Source: Bacteroidales bacterium
Lineage (GTDB): Bacteria > Bacteroidota > Bacteroidia > Bacteroidales > WCHB1-69
Length of the DNA stretch: 30,836 nt
Direction of reading: 5' to 3'
Assembly: GCA_012518765.1 (NCBI GenBank)
Contig: JAAYRN010000286.1
Location: forward strand, 1-30,836
How positions within the stretch are numbered: position 1 is the first letter of the stretch; each line of letters begins with the position of its first letter. A model generated the notes under the pieces. It was given only the letters and a program-made list of their open reading frames with translations. It searched no databases and had not been told where the DNA came from. Of this stretch, positions 17,311-26,471 are shown piece after piece. The position numbers were made by a program, and so were the translations under genes.

Positions 17311-17847
17311 ATGGACATAGAAAAAATATTTCTCAAGCAAACGGAAACGGTTGGTAATTTTAACACCAATCGTTTGATTGAAGTAAGAAACAAAAACTTA
17401 CAAAAAATTTTAAATCGCTTCGATAAAGAAGAACATAGATTAGAGACAGTAAAAAAGTATCAAGGAGTTACATTTATTAACGATGCCAAAGCTACATCAA
17501 TAAATGCAACCTACTATACTTTTGAAACTATAAAGCAAGAATTTATTTGGATAACAACGGGAGAAAATCAAGACATAGATTATAAAGAGCTATTTGTCAA
17601 TGTTTCCAAAAAAGTAAAAGCCATTGTTTACATAGGAAAAGATAGCGAAAAAATATTTCAAGCATTTTCGTCCATTGTTCCTACTATTTATGTGAGAGAA
17701 AATATGGAAGAGGCAGTTTTTACGGCTTTTTATTCGGCAGAACCAGATGATATTATTTTATTTTCTCCAGCATGTGAATACGAGGAAGATACAAAAGATT
17801 ATCAATCAATAGGATTGGCATTTAAAAACGCCATAGCACAACTTTAA
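17311..17847 (+). CDS. Stand-alone C-terminal domain of MurD (D-Glu ligase remnant or repurposed protein)
   Basis: This gene occupies the murD position between mraY and ftsW but encodes only 178 residues instead of about 440-460. Residues about 14-178 match the third (C-terminal) domain of MurD: a GNFNTN hinge (15-20), EHRLETV (41-47), FINDAKAT (55-62) and SPAC (152-155). The UDP-MurNAc-L-Ala-binding domain and the ATPase domain with its GTNGKT loop are absent. Some ligand residues survive: Arg43 (E. coli Arg302) and Lys60 (E. coli Lys348). The Ser-Leu pair that holds the D-Glu carboxylate (E. coli Ser415-Leu416, in SPACASL) is here Tyr157-Glu158 (SPACEYE), and the conserved GG.DK/GDGK loop is GENQD (84-88). 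It cannot be an ATP-dependent ligase by itself. The frame is intact with an ATG start and no internal stop, so it is probably expressed; the function is unknown. Confidence 0.88.
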   Translation: MDIEKIFLKQTETVGNFNTNRLIEVRNKNLQKILNRFDKEEHRLETVKKYQGVTFINDAKATSINATYYTFETIKQEFIWITTGENQDIDYKELFVNVSKKVKAIVYIGKDSEKIFQAFSSIVPTIYVRENMEEAVFTAFYSAEPDDIILFSPACEYEEDTKDYQSIGLAFKNAIAQL

Positions 17848-17866
17848 AATTTATTTACAAGTGAAC

Positions 17867-19051
17867 ATGCGTAATATTTTCGGTAAATTTGAAGGCGACA
17901 AAATCATTTGGATTATAGCGGCATGCTTAGGTATTTTCTCCATGATAGTGATTTACAGTGCTGCATCAGGATTGTCAAATGATTTAGCAAAACAAAACTT
18001 TTTGTTTTATTTCCGTTCACATGGATTTAATTTGCTTTTAGGATTTATATTGATTTATATAGTTCATTTGTTTGATTATAGGTGGTTTGGTAGAATATCA
18101 AGAATAGGATTTGTATTTGCCATTATTTTATTGGTAGCCACCATTGCGTTTGGGCATGAGAGCAACGAAGCCAAACGCGAACTATTTGGAATACAAACTT
18201 TTTATATAGTTGAATTTTTTGTAATTATATTTTTAGCTCAAATTATTGCAAAATGGGGCAACGAAATTAACGATATAAAACATAAATTTCTTCCTCTACT
18301 TGGTGCTATTTTGTTGGTGTCAGTACTGATTATGACTCAAAACGTTTCTACAAGTATTATTTTACTGATAACCAGCTTTGTATTGCTTTTTATTTCTCCT
18401 TTAAAGAAAAAAATATTTTTTACAACTCTTGTTATCCTCTTGTTATTTGGAGGATTATTTATTTCAACCAATGGATTTGGTATACCGGGATTTAATCGTT
18501 TTGAAACGGTAAAAAATCGTGTTGAACGCTTTTTTGATGCTAAGGAAACTGATATAGAAAAATATGTCAAAACGGTAAATCCTGACAATATTCGTCAAGA
18601 AATTTTAGCCGAAGGAGCCATAGCTACAGGAGGAATAATGCCTGTAAATGGACCAGGTAACTCAATATTTAACAGCTATTTACCCCAATGTTATTCCGAT
18701 TATATTTTTGCAATAACCGTAGAAGAATACGGAGCTATTATTGGAATTGTGTTGATATTTTTCTATTTAATTATCTTTTACAGGGTATTTAAAATCATAC
18801 GTTATACAAAATCAGTTTTTGGTGTTTATTTGGCTGTAGGCTTAGGTTTTTTGATTGTTTTTCAGGCATTAATCCATGTTTTAGTCAACATAGGATTATT
18901 TCCAAGTACAGGACAAACCCTGCCTATGTTTAGTTGGGGAGGTATGTCAATTATTGTAACATCCATCTGTTTTGGAGTGATTTTAAGCATAAGTAAAGAG
19001 GCTAAAAGAGAAAAAAAATTAAAAATTAACCAACATACAACGATAGAATGA
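17867..19051 (+). CDS. ftsW: Septal peptidoglycan glycosyltransferase FtsW (diverged)
   Basis: The protein has about 394 residues and many transmembrane helices; it belongs to the SEDS family that polymerises lipid II with FtsI. The second half has the SEDS hallmarks: NGPGNS, the SDYIFAITVEEYG loop with the conserved acidic residue, and VNIGLFPSTGQTLPMFSWGG. The first half is unusual: where relatives have an A-x-RW segment and then FQPSE(F/L)AK, this protein has AKRELFGIQTFYIVEFFV, so the QPS and Lys are lost although the Glu remains. The more likely start is the ATG at 17867; a GTG two codons earlier (17861) is possible. It begins 19 nt after the truncated murD and overlaps murG by 4 nt. Confidence 0.9.
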   Translation: MRNIFGKFEGDKIIWIIAACLGIFSMIVIYSAASGLSNDLAKQNFLFYFRSHGFNLLLGFILIYIVHLFDYRWFGRISRIGFVFAIILLVATIAFGHESNEAKRELFGIQTFYIVEFFVIIFLAQIIAKWGNEINDIKHKFLPLLGAILLVSVLIMTQNVSTSIILLITSFVLLFISPLKKKIFFTTLVILLLFGGLFISTNGFGIPGFNRFETVKNRVERFFDAKETDIEKYVKTVNPDNIRQEILAEGAIATGGIMPVNGPGNSIFNSYLPQCYSDYIFAITVEEYGAIIGIVLIFFYLIIFYRVFKIIRYTKSVFGVYLAVGLGFLIVFQALIHVLVNIGLFPSTGQTLPMFSWGGMSIIVTSICFGVILSISKEAKREKKLKINQHTTIE

Positions 19052-20154
19052 AAACAAGAATTATCATATCCGGTGGAGGTACAGGAGGACATATTTTCCC
19101 AGCCATAGCCATAGCTAATGAACTGAGAAATCAAATTCCTGACGTAGATATATTGTTTGTAGGAGCAAATAATAGGATGGAAATGAGGCGAGTACCAGAA
19201 GCTGGATATGAAATTAAGGGAATAGATATGTATGGCTTACAGCGTAGTTTTACGCTTAAAAATGTGATAACAAACTTAAAACTTCCGTTTCGTGTTTGGA
19301 AAAGTTTGCGAAAAGCTAAAAAAATCATAGTCGACTTTAATCCACACATAGCGATAGGTGTAGGAGGCTATGTGAGCGGACCTGTATTGAAAATAGCAGC
19401 TTCGAAAAAAACCCCAACATTAATACAAGAACAAAATTCTTACCCCGGTATTACAAATAAAATCTTAGCCAAAAAAGCAAAAATTATTTGCACGGCTTAC
19501 GATAATTTGGAATCATTTTTTGACCCCAACAAAACAGTAAAAACGGGAAATCCTGTACGAAGTGATATTATCAATCTGCCTCAAAATAAAGAAGATGCCT
19601 ATAAATATTTCGGATTAGACCCTAACAAAAAAATAGTTTCGGTCATAGGAGGGAGTTTGGGGGCAAAATCAATCAATGAAAGTTTGATGGAAATAGTTCA
19701 CGATTTTATCAGCGAGGGAATCCAATTAATATGGCAAACAGGAGAGTATTACTATCAATCTATCCCCGAGAAACTCAAGGAAATAGAGGGAATTAAAATT
19801 CTTCCTTTTGTAAAGCGAATGGATTATTTATACAAAATCTCCGATGTCATTGTTTCTAGAGCTGGAGCTTTGTCTATTTCGGAATTATGTATAGTAGGAA
19901 AACCCTGTGTGTTAGTCCCTTCTCCCAATGTAGCCGAAGATCATCAAACAAAAAATGCAAATGTACTTGCCAATGCAGGAGCTGCCGTAAGCGTAGCCGA
20001 CAAGGAAACAAAAGAAAAATTAGGTTATGTCATTTTTGATCTTATAGACAACAATCAAAAATGTGAAGAAATGAGTAAAAATCTAAAAAAATTAGCCATA
20101 CCCGATGCAACGGAACGCATAGTAATTGAAATAAAAAAACTATTATCTACTTAA
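19048..20154 (+). CDS. murG: Lipid II synthase MurG (UDP-GlcNAc transferase)
   Basis: This 368-residue GT-B fold glycosyltransferase adds GlcNAc to lipid I at the inner face of the cytoplasmic membrane, giving lipid II. It has the N-terminal GGGTGGHIFPAIAIA loop (about residues 8-22), GVGGYVSGP, IQEQNSYPGITNK, TGNPVR, GGSLGAKSINES and the UDP-GlcNAc-binding SRAGALSISELC and EDHQTKNA motifs. All are typical and the length is normal. Its ATG overlaps the ftsW stop (ATGA), a sign of translational coupling. Confidence 0.97.
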   Translation: MKTRIIISGGGTGGHIFPAIAIANELRNQIPDVDILFVGANNRMEMRRVPEAGYEIKGIDMYGLQRSFTLKNVITNLKLPFRVWKSLRKAKKIIVDFNPHIAIGVGGYVSGPVLKIAASKKTPTLIQEQNSYPGITNKILAKKAKIICTAYDNLESFFDPNKTVKTGNPVRSDIINLPQNKEDAYKYFGLDPNKKIVSVIGGSLGAKSINESLMEIVHDFISEGIQLIWQTGEYYYQSIPEKLKEIEGIKILPFVKRMDYLYKISDVIVSRAGALSISELCIVGKPCVLVPSPNVAEDHQTKNANVLANAGAAVSVADKETKEKLGYVIFDLIDNNQKCEEMSKNLKKLAIPDATERIVIEIKKLLST

Positions 20155-20156
20155 TT

Positions 20157-21515
20157 ATGAGTCTATTATTTAAAAATATAAAAACAATTTATTTCTTAGG
20201 AATAGGAGGCATAGGCATGAGTGCGTTGGCTCGGTATTTCAAAGAAAATGGATGCATAGTTTCGGGATACGATAGAACGCCCTCTAAGATAACTGCAAAA
20301 CTTTTAAGCGAGGGCATCGATGTACATTTTGATGAAAATACAGAATTTATACCCAATGATGTTGATTTAGTTGTTTATACGCCTGCAATATCGAAAACGC
20401 ATAAAGAATTTGTATTTTGCAAAGAAAATAATATTCCGATGACGAAGCGTTCGGAAGTTTTGGGCAAGATAGCTGAAAATAAATTTACTATCGCCATTGC
20501 AGGTTCGCATGGAAAAACATCAATTACTTCAATGACAAGTCTTTTGCTTTGGGAAAACAATAAAATACTTTCCTTTATCGGAGGAATTGCGTCTAATTTT
20601 AATTCAAATTTTATATACGATACAGATGCAAATATTTTGATAGCCGAAGCAGACGAATACGATCGTTCGTTTTTACACTTGTTTCCCGATATTGCAATAG
20701 TTTCTTCGGTAGAAGCAGACCATTTAGATATCTATAAAACAGCAGATTCCATAGATGAGGGATTTAAAAACTTTATTCAAAATATAAACCCTTCGGGTTG
20801 TTTGATTACAAAAAAAGACATAGCCCAACGTTTTTCGCCTACATGTAAAACCTATACATATAGTCTAAGCGATTCAAAATGTGATTTTTACGCCTCTAAA
20901 ATTGAAATTCAACAGGAGGAATATATATTCGACATACAAACTCCACAAGGAGTTATAGAAAATATGAAGTTTCAAACAGCAGGATTACACAATATAGAAA
21001 ATGCCATAGCTGCCGTTGCAGTAGCTCATATACAGGGAGTTCCTCACGATTTGATTAAACAACAATTGTCCATATACAAAGGAGTAAAACGCAGGTTTGA
21101 ATACATCCTACGCAGAAAAGATTTGATTTATATAGACGATTATGCACATCATCCCAATGAGTTAAAAGTAGCCATTACCTCCATCAAAAATATTCATCCA
21201 CAACGTAAATTATGTGGAATTTTTCAACCGCATCTTTTTACAAGAACAAGAGATTTTGCCGATGAATTTGTAGCGAGCTTAGAGTTATTGGATCAGGTTG
21301 TTTTACTTGATATTTATCCTGCACGCGAAGAACCCATTGAAGGGATAAATTCGCAGATGTTGTTGGATAAAATTAAAAATCCAAACAAAAGTTTACAATC
21401 CAAAGAAAGCCTAATACCGTATTTGAAATCCATTCAACCCGAACTAATTGCAACATTTGGAGCGGGCGATATAGATAGATTAGTTGATAAAATTAAAACA
21501 GCATTTGAAGTATGA
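20157..21515 (+). CDS. murC: UDP-MurNAc:L-alanine ligase MurC
   Basis: The 452-residue cytoplasmic Mur ligase adds L-Ala to UDP-MurNAc. It has a Rossmann-like N-terminal domain (FLGIGGIGMSALARYF, about 13-28), the ATP loop GSHGKT (116-121; Ser in place of the more common Thr), EADEYDRSF and EADHLDIY in the central domain, and the C-terminal DDYAHHPNE and FQPHLFTRT motifs. All three domains are present with normal length, so the truncation seen in the murD slot has not affected this ligase. It begins 2 nt after murG. Confidence 0.96.
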   Translation: MSLLFKNIKTIYFLGIGGIGMSALARYFKENGCIVSGYDRTPSKITAKLLSEGIDVHFDENTEFIPNDVDLVVYTPAISKTHKEFVFCKENNIPMTKRSEVLGKIAENKFTIAIAGSHGKTSITSMTSLLLWENNKILSFIGGIASNFNSNFIYDTDANILIAEADEYDRSFLHLFPDIAIVSSVEADHLDIYKTADSIDEGFKNFIQNINPSGCLITKKDIAQRFSPTCKTYTYSLSDSKCDFYASKIEIQQEEYIFDIQTPQGVIENMKFQTAGLHNIENAIAAVAVAHIQGVPHDLIKQQLSIYKGVKRRFEYILRRKDLIYIDDYAHHPNELKVAITSIKNIHPQRKLCGIFQPHLFTRTRDFADEFVASLELLDQVVLLDIYPAREEPIEGINSQMLLDKIKNPNKSLQSKESLIPYLKSIQPELIATFGAGDIDRLVDKIKTAFEV

Positions 21516-22273
21516 AAATAAGACGAATCGTAATCATTACTCTTAGTATAATTGCTGTCGTAGGAGCACTTATAGTTAATGCGGTATTGTCTAAAAACAA
21601 GACTTACAATAAAATTATTTATAAAATTGAATACCAAACCGATCCTTTATTTTCAGAAAAAGAATTAGACGATTATATCAAAGATAGCTGCGGAATTATA
21701 ATAGGGAAGAAAATAAAATCTATAGATTTACACGAAATAGAGAAAAAAATCACAAGATTCCCATACTTAGAATCTGTCGATGTAATGGCTAATTCACGGG
21801 GCTATCTTGTTGTGAAAGGCGTACAACACAAAGTTATAGCAAGAGTATTTAATAAAAACAACGAATCGTTTTATATTTCTCAAAACAAAAAAATACTGCC
21901 TTTATCCTCCATGTCTCCGGGTAGAGTGTTGATTGTTAGTGGAGAAATTTATTATCACTATACCCGTCCTCAATCTTTGGCTGTAAATAAAAATAGTATT
22001 TTATTCGATATTTGGACAATGGCAAATTATATTGAAAAAGATTTGTTTTTAAAATCCCAGATTGGACAAATTTATATAAATTTGCAACAAGAAATAGAGT
22101 TAGTACCAACGGTAGGAAATCACATCATTGTGTTTGGAAAAATAGAGGACATGGAAGAAAAGTTTAATAAGTTGAAATATATTTATAATAAAGGATTTAG
22201 AATAACAGGTTGGGATAAATATTCGCTTATAAATTTAAAATTTGGGAATCAAATCCCTTGTGAAAAAAGATAG
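21512..22273 (+). CDS. ftsQ: Divisome protein FtsQ/DivIB
   Basis: The 253-residue bitopic protein has a short cytoplasmic N-terminus (KIRR), one transmembrane helix (about 5-24), a POTRA-like periplasmic domain (about 35-90, including the IKSIDLHEIEKKITRFPYLESVDV pattern typical of FtsQ) and a beta domain ending in a short tail. FtsQ links FtsL and FtsB/DivIC and recruits later divisome proteins. The sequence is poorly conserved outside the POTRA region; the identification relies on this pattern, the topology and the position between murC and ftsA. Its start overlaps the murC stop by 4 nt. Confidence 0.88.
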   Translation: MKIRRIVIITLSIIAVVGALIVNAVLSKNKTYNKIIYKIEYQTDPLFSEKELDDYIKDSCGIIIGKKIKSIDLHEIEKKITRFPYLESVDVMANSRGYLVVKGVQHKVIARVFNKNNESFYISQNKKILPLSSMSPGRVLIVSGEIYYHYTRPQSLAVNKNSILFDIWTMANYIEKDLFLKSQIGQIYINLQQEIELVPTVGNHIIVFGKIEDMEEKFNKLKYIYNKGFRITGWDKYSLINLKFGNQIPCEKR

Positions 22274-22292
22274 CAAATTAAAAAAAATAATT

Positions 22293-23690
22293 ATGTTTAA
22301 ACGTAGTAAAAAACAAAAAGAAGAAACAAAACCAATTGTAAAAAGCAATAAAATAGCAGTAGGTCTTGATATAGGTACAACCAAAGTAGCTGTTTGTGTA
22401 GGTAGGCGAAAAAATGACGATAAAATAGAAGTTTTGGGTCATGGGTCTTATACTTCTTTGGGAGTTCAAAGAGGGCAAGTTATCAACATAGCTCAAACAG
22501 TAAGTGCTGTAAATCAGGCAATAAAAGAAGCAAAACGAAGCTCACAAGTAGCCATTGATACAGTAGTAGTTGGAATAGCGGGACAACATATTTATAGCTT
22601 TCACGAAAAAGGAGAAATCAAACGCAGAGACGGCGATAGCGAAGTAAGCAAAGAGGATGTAGAGGCATTGATTGAAGACATGTTCAAATTGACAGTTAAA
22701 CCCGGTGTGCAAATTATAGATGCCATCCCACAAGAGTTTTTTGTAGATGATTATTTTGATTTAAAAGATCCTGTAGGCGTATTGGGAACCCAGTTAGGCT
22801 CTGTTTTTAATATCATAACCGGAAATGCACAACACATTAAAAATATTTTGCGATGTGTTCAAAGATGTAATTTAAAAATGGAAGGACTTATATTAGAACC
22901 CATAGCCTCATCCGAAGTGGTTTTAGATCCACAAGAAAAAGAATCGGGTGTTGCCTTGGTTGATATAGGAGGAGGAACCTGCGATATAGCTATTTTCTAC
23001 AACGGCATACTTCGTCATACGGCAGTAATTCCCATAGGAGCCGATGTAATAACAGATGATATAAAAAATGTATTTAAAGGACTGATAAAAGAAAATGCTG
23101 AAAATATAAAATTACAATACGGTTCTTGCATCCCCGACAAAAGCAAATTAGACCATATTATATCTGTACCGGGAATTAGAGGTAGACCCTCTATTGATAT
23201 ACAGCAAGTTGAATTATCGGAAGTAATAAAAGCACGCGTAGAAGAAATTATAGATAGGGTAATGCAAGAAATCAGTTACTCCGACTATGCTAAGAAATTA
23301 GGATGTGGTATTGTTTTAACAGGAGGTGGAGCTTTATTAAACTCTATCAAAGAATTTACTGAATACAAAACTGGAATGTCGGTCAGAATAGGAAACCCAG
23401 AAGAAAGAATGATTTTTGATGAAAAAACAATAGTCAATAATCCCATTTATGCAACAGCTTTAGGATTGATGGCTATGGGTGTTGAAAAAGAAGAAGCCAT
23501 TAACGAAAATATGCCCATAGAAGAGAACATAGAAGAATCCGAAAAGCAAAAAGAAACAGATACTCCCAAAGAAGAAAAAGTATCTACATCATCAAGAGCC
23601 CCTTATGTCAATGTCGTATGGGAAAAAGTAAAAAGAATGTTAGAAGATTTATTAGAAGACGACATAGACGGAGATGACGATGATTTTTAA
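22293..23690 (+). CDS. ftsA: Cell division protein FtsA
   Basis: The protein has about 465 residues and the actin/Hsp70-type ATPase fold that tethers FtsZ to the membrane. Motifs: VGLDIGTTKVAV (phosphate 1), VALVDIGGGTCDIAIF (phosphate 2), the VTVKPGVQIIDAIPQEFFVDD-like segment of domain 1C, and GIVLTGGGALL (adenosine). It ends with an acidic linker and a helix (VWEKVKRMLEDLL) in the place of the membrane-targeting amphipathic helix, followed by a strongly acidic tail (DDIDGDDDDF). I chose ATG 22293, where the typical basic start (MFKRSKKQK) begins; an in-frame ATG at 22242 would overlap ftsQ and add 17 unlikely residues. Confidence 0.94.
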   Translation: MFKRSKKQKEETKPIVKSNKIAVGLDIGTTKVAVCVGRRKNDDKIEVLGHGSYTSLGVQRGQVINIAQTVSAVNQAIKEAKRSSQVAIDTVVVGIAGQHIYSFHEKGEIKRRDGDSEVSKEDVEALIEDMFKLTVKPGVQIIDAIPQEFFVDDYFDLKDPVGVLGTQLGSVFNIITGNAQHIKNILRCVQRCNLKMEGLILEPIASSEVVLDPQEKESGVALVDIGGGTCDIAIFYNGILRHTAVIPIGADVITDDIKNVFKGLIKENAENIKLQYGSCIPDKSKLDHIISVPGIRGRPSIDIQQVELSEVIKARVEEIIDRVMQEISYSDYAKKLGCGIVLTGGGALLNSIKEFTEYKTGMSVRIGNPEERMIFDEKTIVNNPIYATALGLMAMGVEKEEAINENMPIEENIEESEKQKETDTPKEEKVSTSSRAPYVNVVWEKVKRMLEDLLEDDIDGDDDDF

Positions 23691-23734
23691 TATAAACACG
23701 AAACTATTTTATTAACAATAAAAAAATAATAACA

Positions 23735-25051
23735 ATGCTAAATATTAACATAGACGATGAGTTAGGTCAAATAACACCTATAGTTGACACAGAGCAACAG
23801 CCAGCACTTTCTATCATCAAGGTGATGGGAGTAGGTGGTGGTGGTGGAAATGCCGTCAAGCACATGTATAACATGGGCATAAAAGACGTTGATTTTATGA
23901 TTTGTAACACCGACAAACAGGCTTTGGAAAACAGCCCGATACCCCTAAAAATACAATTAGGAGACGGTGGTTTGGGTGCCGGTGCTAATCCAGATGTAGC
24001 CCGACAGGGAGCTATAGAAAGCGAAGAAATGATAAAAAAATCATTGGAAGGCACTAAAATGCTTTTTATAACAGCCGGTATGGGTGGAGGTACAGGAACG
24101 GGTGCTACGCCTATTATAGCCGCTATAGCCAAAGAAATGGATATACTTACTGTAGCTATTGTTACCTATCCCTTTAATTTTGAGCAACGAGGAAAATTTG
24201 AAATTGCCAGTGAAGGAATTAACGAATTAAAGCAAAATGTAGATGCCTTGATCGTTATTAAAAACGAATCGCTAAAAAGTTTCTATCCCGAATTAAAATT
24301 ATCCAACGCATTTGCAAAGGTAGACGATGTTTTATTAATAGCAGCAAAAAGTATAGCCGAATTAATTACTGTACACGGAGTTATAAATGTTGACTTTAAC
24401 GATGTTCAAACGGTTCTTAAAAACAGCGGAACTGCTATCATAGGTTCAGGAACGGCAAAAGGAGAAAATAGGTCGAAAGAAGCTGTAGAGGCAGCAATCA
24501 ATAGCCCTTTGTTGGATAAAAATTCAATTTATGGAGCCGAAAACATACTGTTCTTTATTTCCTACGGAACAGAACACGAGCCCATTATTGAAGAATTGGA
24601 TACCATTACCGAACATCTTCAAAATCAAACCTGTTCCGAAAAAGACACCCTCATTTGGGGACACGGCATTGACGACACACTGGGAGAATCAATCAGAGTT
24701 ACGGTAATAGCCACAGGCTTACATAATGATTCAAACGATTTTCAGCGAAAAAGTTCTATTCAAGAGGAAAATCCAACTAAAACCACAGTGTTGGACTCAG
24801 AACCTACTATTTTTTCAGAAGAAAACATTTCGGAAACACAAAAAAAATCTTCTCAAAACTTAGGAAATGACGATTTGAGGGGAATGACATCGGAAGAATT
24901 AGATAAGTATATCAACGAAACAGCTTATGAGCGTAGCCAGCGAATGAAACGAGAGGCAAGCAGTCAATATAAACAAGAAATTTCTTCGGTCAGAGTAGGA
25001 AGCAATGGGATACAGGAAAATCCTCCTTTTTTAACCAATGCGATTGATTAA
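23735..25051 (+). CDS. ftsZ: Cell division GTPase FtsZ
   Basis: The 438-residue tubulin homologue forms the Z ring. It has the nucleotide-binding GVGGGGGNAV (32-41), NTDKQAL, GLGAGANPDVA, the tubulin signature GGGTGTG (117-123) and an intact T7 loop NVDFND (Asn218, Asp220, Asp223) that completes the GTPase site of the next subunit. After the C-terminal core comes a charged flexible linker and a conserved C-terminal peptide with PPFLTNAID, the FtsA-binding tail in the Bacteroidota form. Nothing suggests loss of function. Here ftsZ is followed directly by glmM. Confidence 0.97.
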   Translation: MLNINIDDELGQITPIVDTEQQPALSIIKVMGVGGGGGNAVKHMYNMGIKDVDFMICNTDKQALENSPIPLKIQLGDGGLGAGANPDVARQGAIESEEMIKKSLEGTKMLFITAGMGGGTGTGATPIIAAIAKEMDILTVAIVTYPFNFEQRGKFEIASEGINELKQNVDALIVIKNESLKSFYPELKLSNAFAKVDDVLLIAAKSIAELITVHGVINVDFNDVQTVLKNSGTAIIGSGTAKGENRSKEAVEAAINSPLLDKNSIYGAENILFFISYGTEHEPIIEELDTITEHLQNQTCSEKDTLIWGHGIDDTLGESIRVTVIATGLHNDSNDFQRKSSIQEENPTKTTVLDSEPTIFSEENISETQKKSSQNLGNDDLRGMTSEELDKYINETAYERSQRMKREASSQYKQEISSVRVGSNGIQENPPFLTNAID

Positions 25052-25063
25052 AAACAAAATAGA

Positions 25064-26470
25064 ATGTCTTTAATAAAATCAATATCTGGAATCAGAGGAA
25101 CCATAGGTGGAGTTTCGGGCGATAATTTAACTCCCTTTGAGTTAGTGAAATTCGTAGCGGCTTACAGTAATCTTTTAAAACAAAAAAACCCGCAAAAACA
25201 AAAACTAAAAGTTGTAGTAGGAAGAGATGCACGCATATCGGGTGAAATGCTCAACCGCATCGTGAGCGGAACCCTCATGAGCATGGGAATTGATGTGGAA
25301 GATGTAGGTTTAAGTACCACGCCTACAGTCGAAATGCAAGTGTTGCATTCAGATGCAGATGGAGGAATTATCATTACAGCCAGCCACAATCCATACCAAT
25401 GGAATGCCTTGAAACTGTTAAACGAAAAAGGAGAATTTTTATCGGAAAAAGAAGGAGAAAAAATAGTGAAAACATCGGAAGATGAAACTATTGTATTTTC
25501 CAATGTAGACCACTTAGGAAAGGTATACCAACAGAATGACGCCATAGAAAACCACATCCAAAAAATATTGGAATTAAAACTTGTAAATGTAGAAGCCATT
25601 CGAAAAAGAAATTTTAAAGTAGTAATTGATTGCGTAAATTCTACCGGAGGTTTAGCATTGCCTCCACTGTTAAAGTCATTGGGTGTAAATGATATACATG
25701 TTTTATACGGTGAGCCGACAGGAAAATTTCCTCACAATCCTGAACCCTTACCCGAACACCTTCACGAGATTTGTAATACCATAAAAAACACAAAAGCCGA
25801 TGTGGGCTTTGTGGTAGATCCCGATGTGGATAGGTTGGCTATTATTCAAGAAGATGGAACAACTTTTGGAGAAGAATATACCTTGGTAGCAGTTGCTGAT
25901 TATGTTTTACAAAACACCGTAGGTAACACTGTATCAAATCTTTCTTCCTCAAAGGCTCTTAGCGTAGTAACGGAAAAACACGGCGGTAATTATGTTGCCT
26001 CAGCTGTAGGTGAAGTCAATGTGGTGGAAAAAATGAAAGAGACCCATGCCATCATAGGAGGAGAGGGAAATGGAGGTGTAATTTATCCCGAACTACATTA
26101 TGGCAGAGATGCTTTGGTTGGGATTGCTTTGTTTTTATCTTATTTGGCAAAATTAAATATAAGTTGTTCCCAATTACGTAATAAATTCCCCAATTACTTT
26201 ATTTCTAAAAATAAAATAGAATTAAACGAAAAAATTGATGTTGACAATATTTTATTGTATATCAAAGACAAATACAAAAATAATCCCCTTATAGATATTG
26301 ACGGAGTTCGCATTGATTTTGACGATGAGTGGGTACATCTGCGAAAATCGAATACTGAGCCTATTATTAGAATTTATGCGGAAAGTAAGTCAGAAAAAAA
26401 AGCGAACGAGCTGGCTCAAAGGATTATAAAAGATGTAGAAATGTATGTTGATACCATTAAAATAAATTGA
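25064..26470 (+). CDS. glmM: Phosphoglucosamine mutase GlmM (phosphohexomutase)
   Basis: The 468-residue alpha-D-phosphohexomutase most likely converts glucosamine-6-phosphate to glucosamine-1-phosphate, the first step towards UDP-GlcNAc. It has the phosphoserine motif TASHNP (Ser107), the metal-binding DPDVDR (252-257), the sugar-binding GEGNGG (333-338) and the phosphate-binding RKSNTEP near the end. Phosphomannomutases share these motifs, so specificity is inferred from family resemblance and from its place between ftsZ and divIC, where a wall-precursor enzyme makes sense. It follows ftsZ by 12 nt. Confidence 0.88.
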   Translation: MSLIKSISGIRGTIGGVSGDNLTPFELVKFVAAYSNLLKQKNPQKQKLKVVVGRDARISGEMLNRIVSGTLMSMGIDVEDVGLSTTPTVEMQVLHSDADGGIIITASHNPYQWNALKLLNEKGEFLSEKEGEKIVKTSEDETIVFSNVDHLGKVYQQNDAIENHIQKILELKLVNVEAIRKRNFKVVIDCVNSTGGLALPPLLKSLGVNDIHVLYGEPTGKFPHNPEPLPEHLHEICNTIKNTKADVGFVVDPDVDRLAIIQEDGTTFGEEYTLVAVADYVLQNTVGNTVSNLSSSKALSVVTEKHGGNYVASAVGEVNVVEKMKETHAIIGGEGNGGVIYPELHYGRDALVGIALFLSYLAKLNISCSQLRNKFPNYFISKNKIELNEKIDVDNILLYIKDKYKNNPLIDIDGVRIDFDDEWVHLRKSNTEPIIRIYAESKSEKKANELAQRIIKDVEMYVDTIKIN

Positions 26471-26471
26471 G

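Noticed and set aside
16021..17311. A frameshift hiding the missing MurD N-terminal and ATPase domains
   Set aside because: The whole interval is filled by an intact mraY with only 11 and 18 nt on its sides, so no murD fragment can be hidden there in another frame.
22242..22292. Earlier in-frame start for ftsA
   Set aside because: It would overlap the ftsQ end and add residues unlike any FtsA N-terminus; the ATG at 22293 gives the typical basic start.
23735..25051. FtsZ as another altered divisome protein
   Set aside because: The GTP-binding, tubulin signature, T7 loop and C-terminal peptide are all intact.
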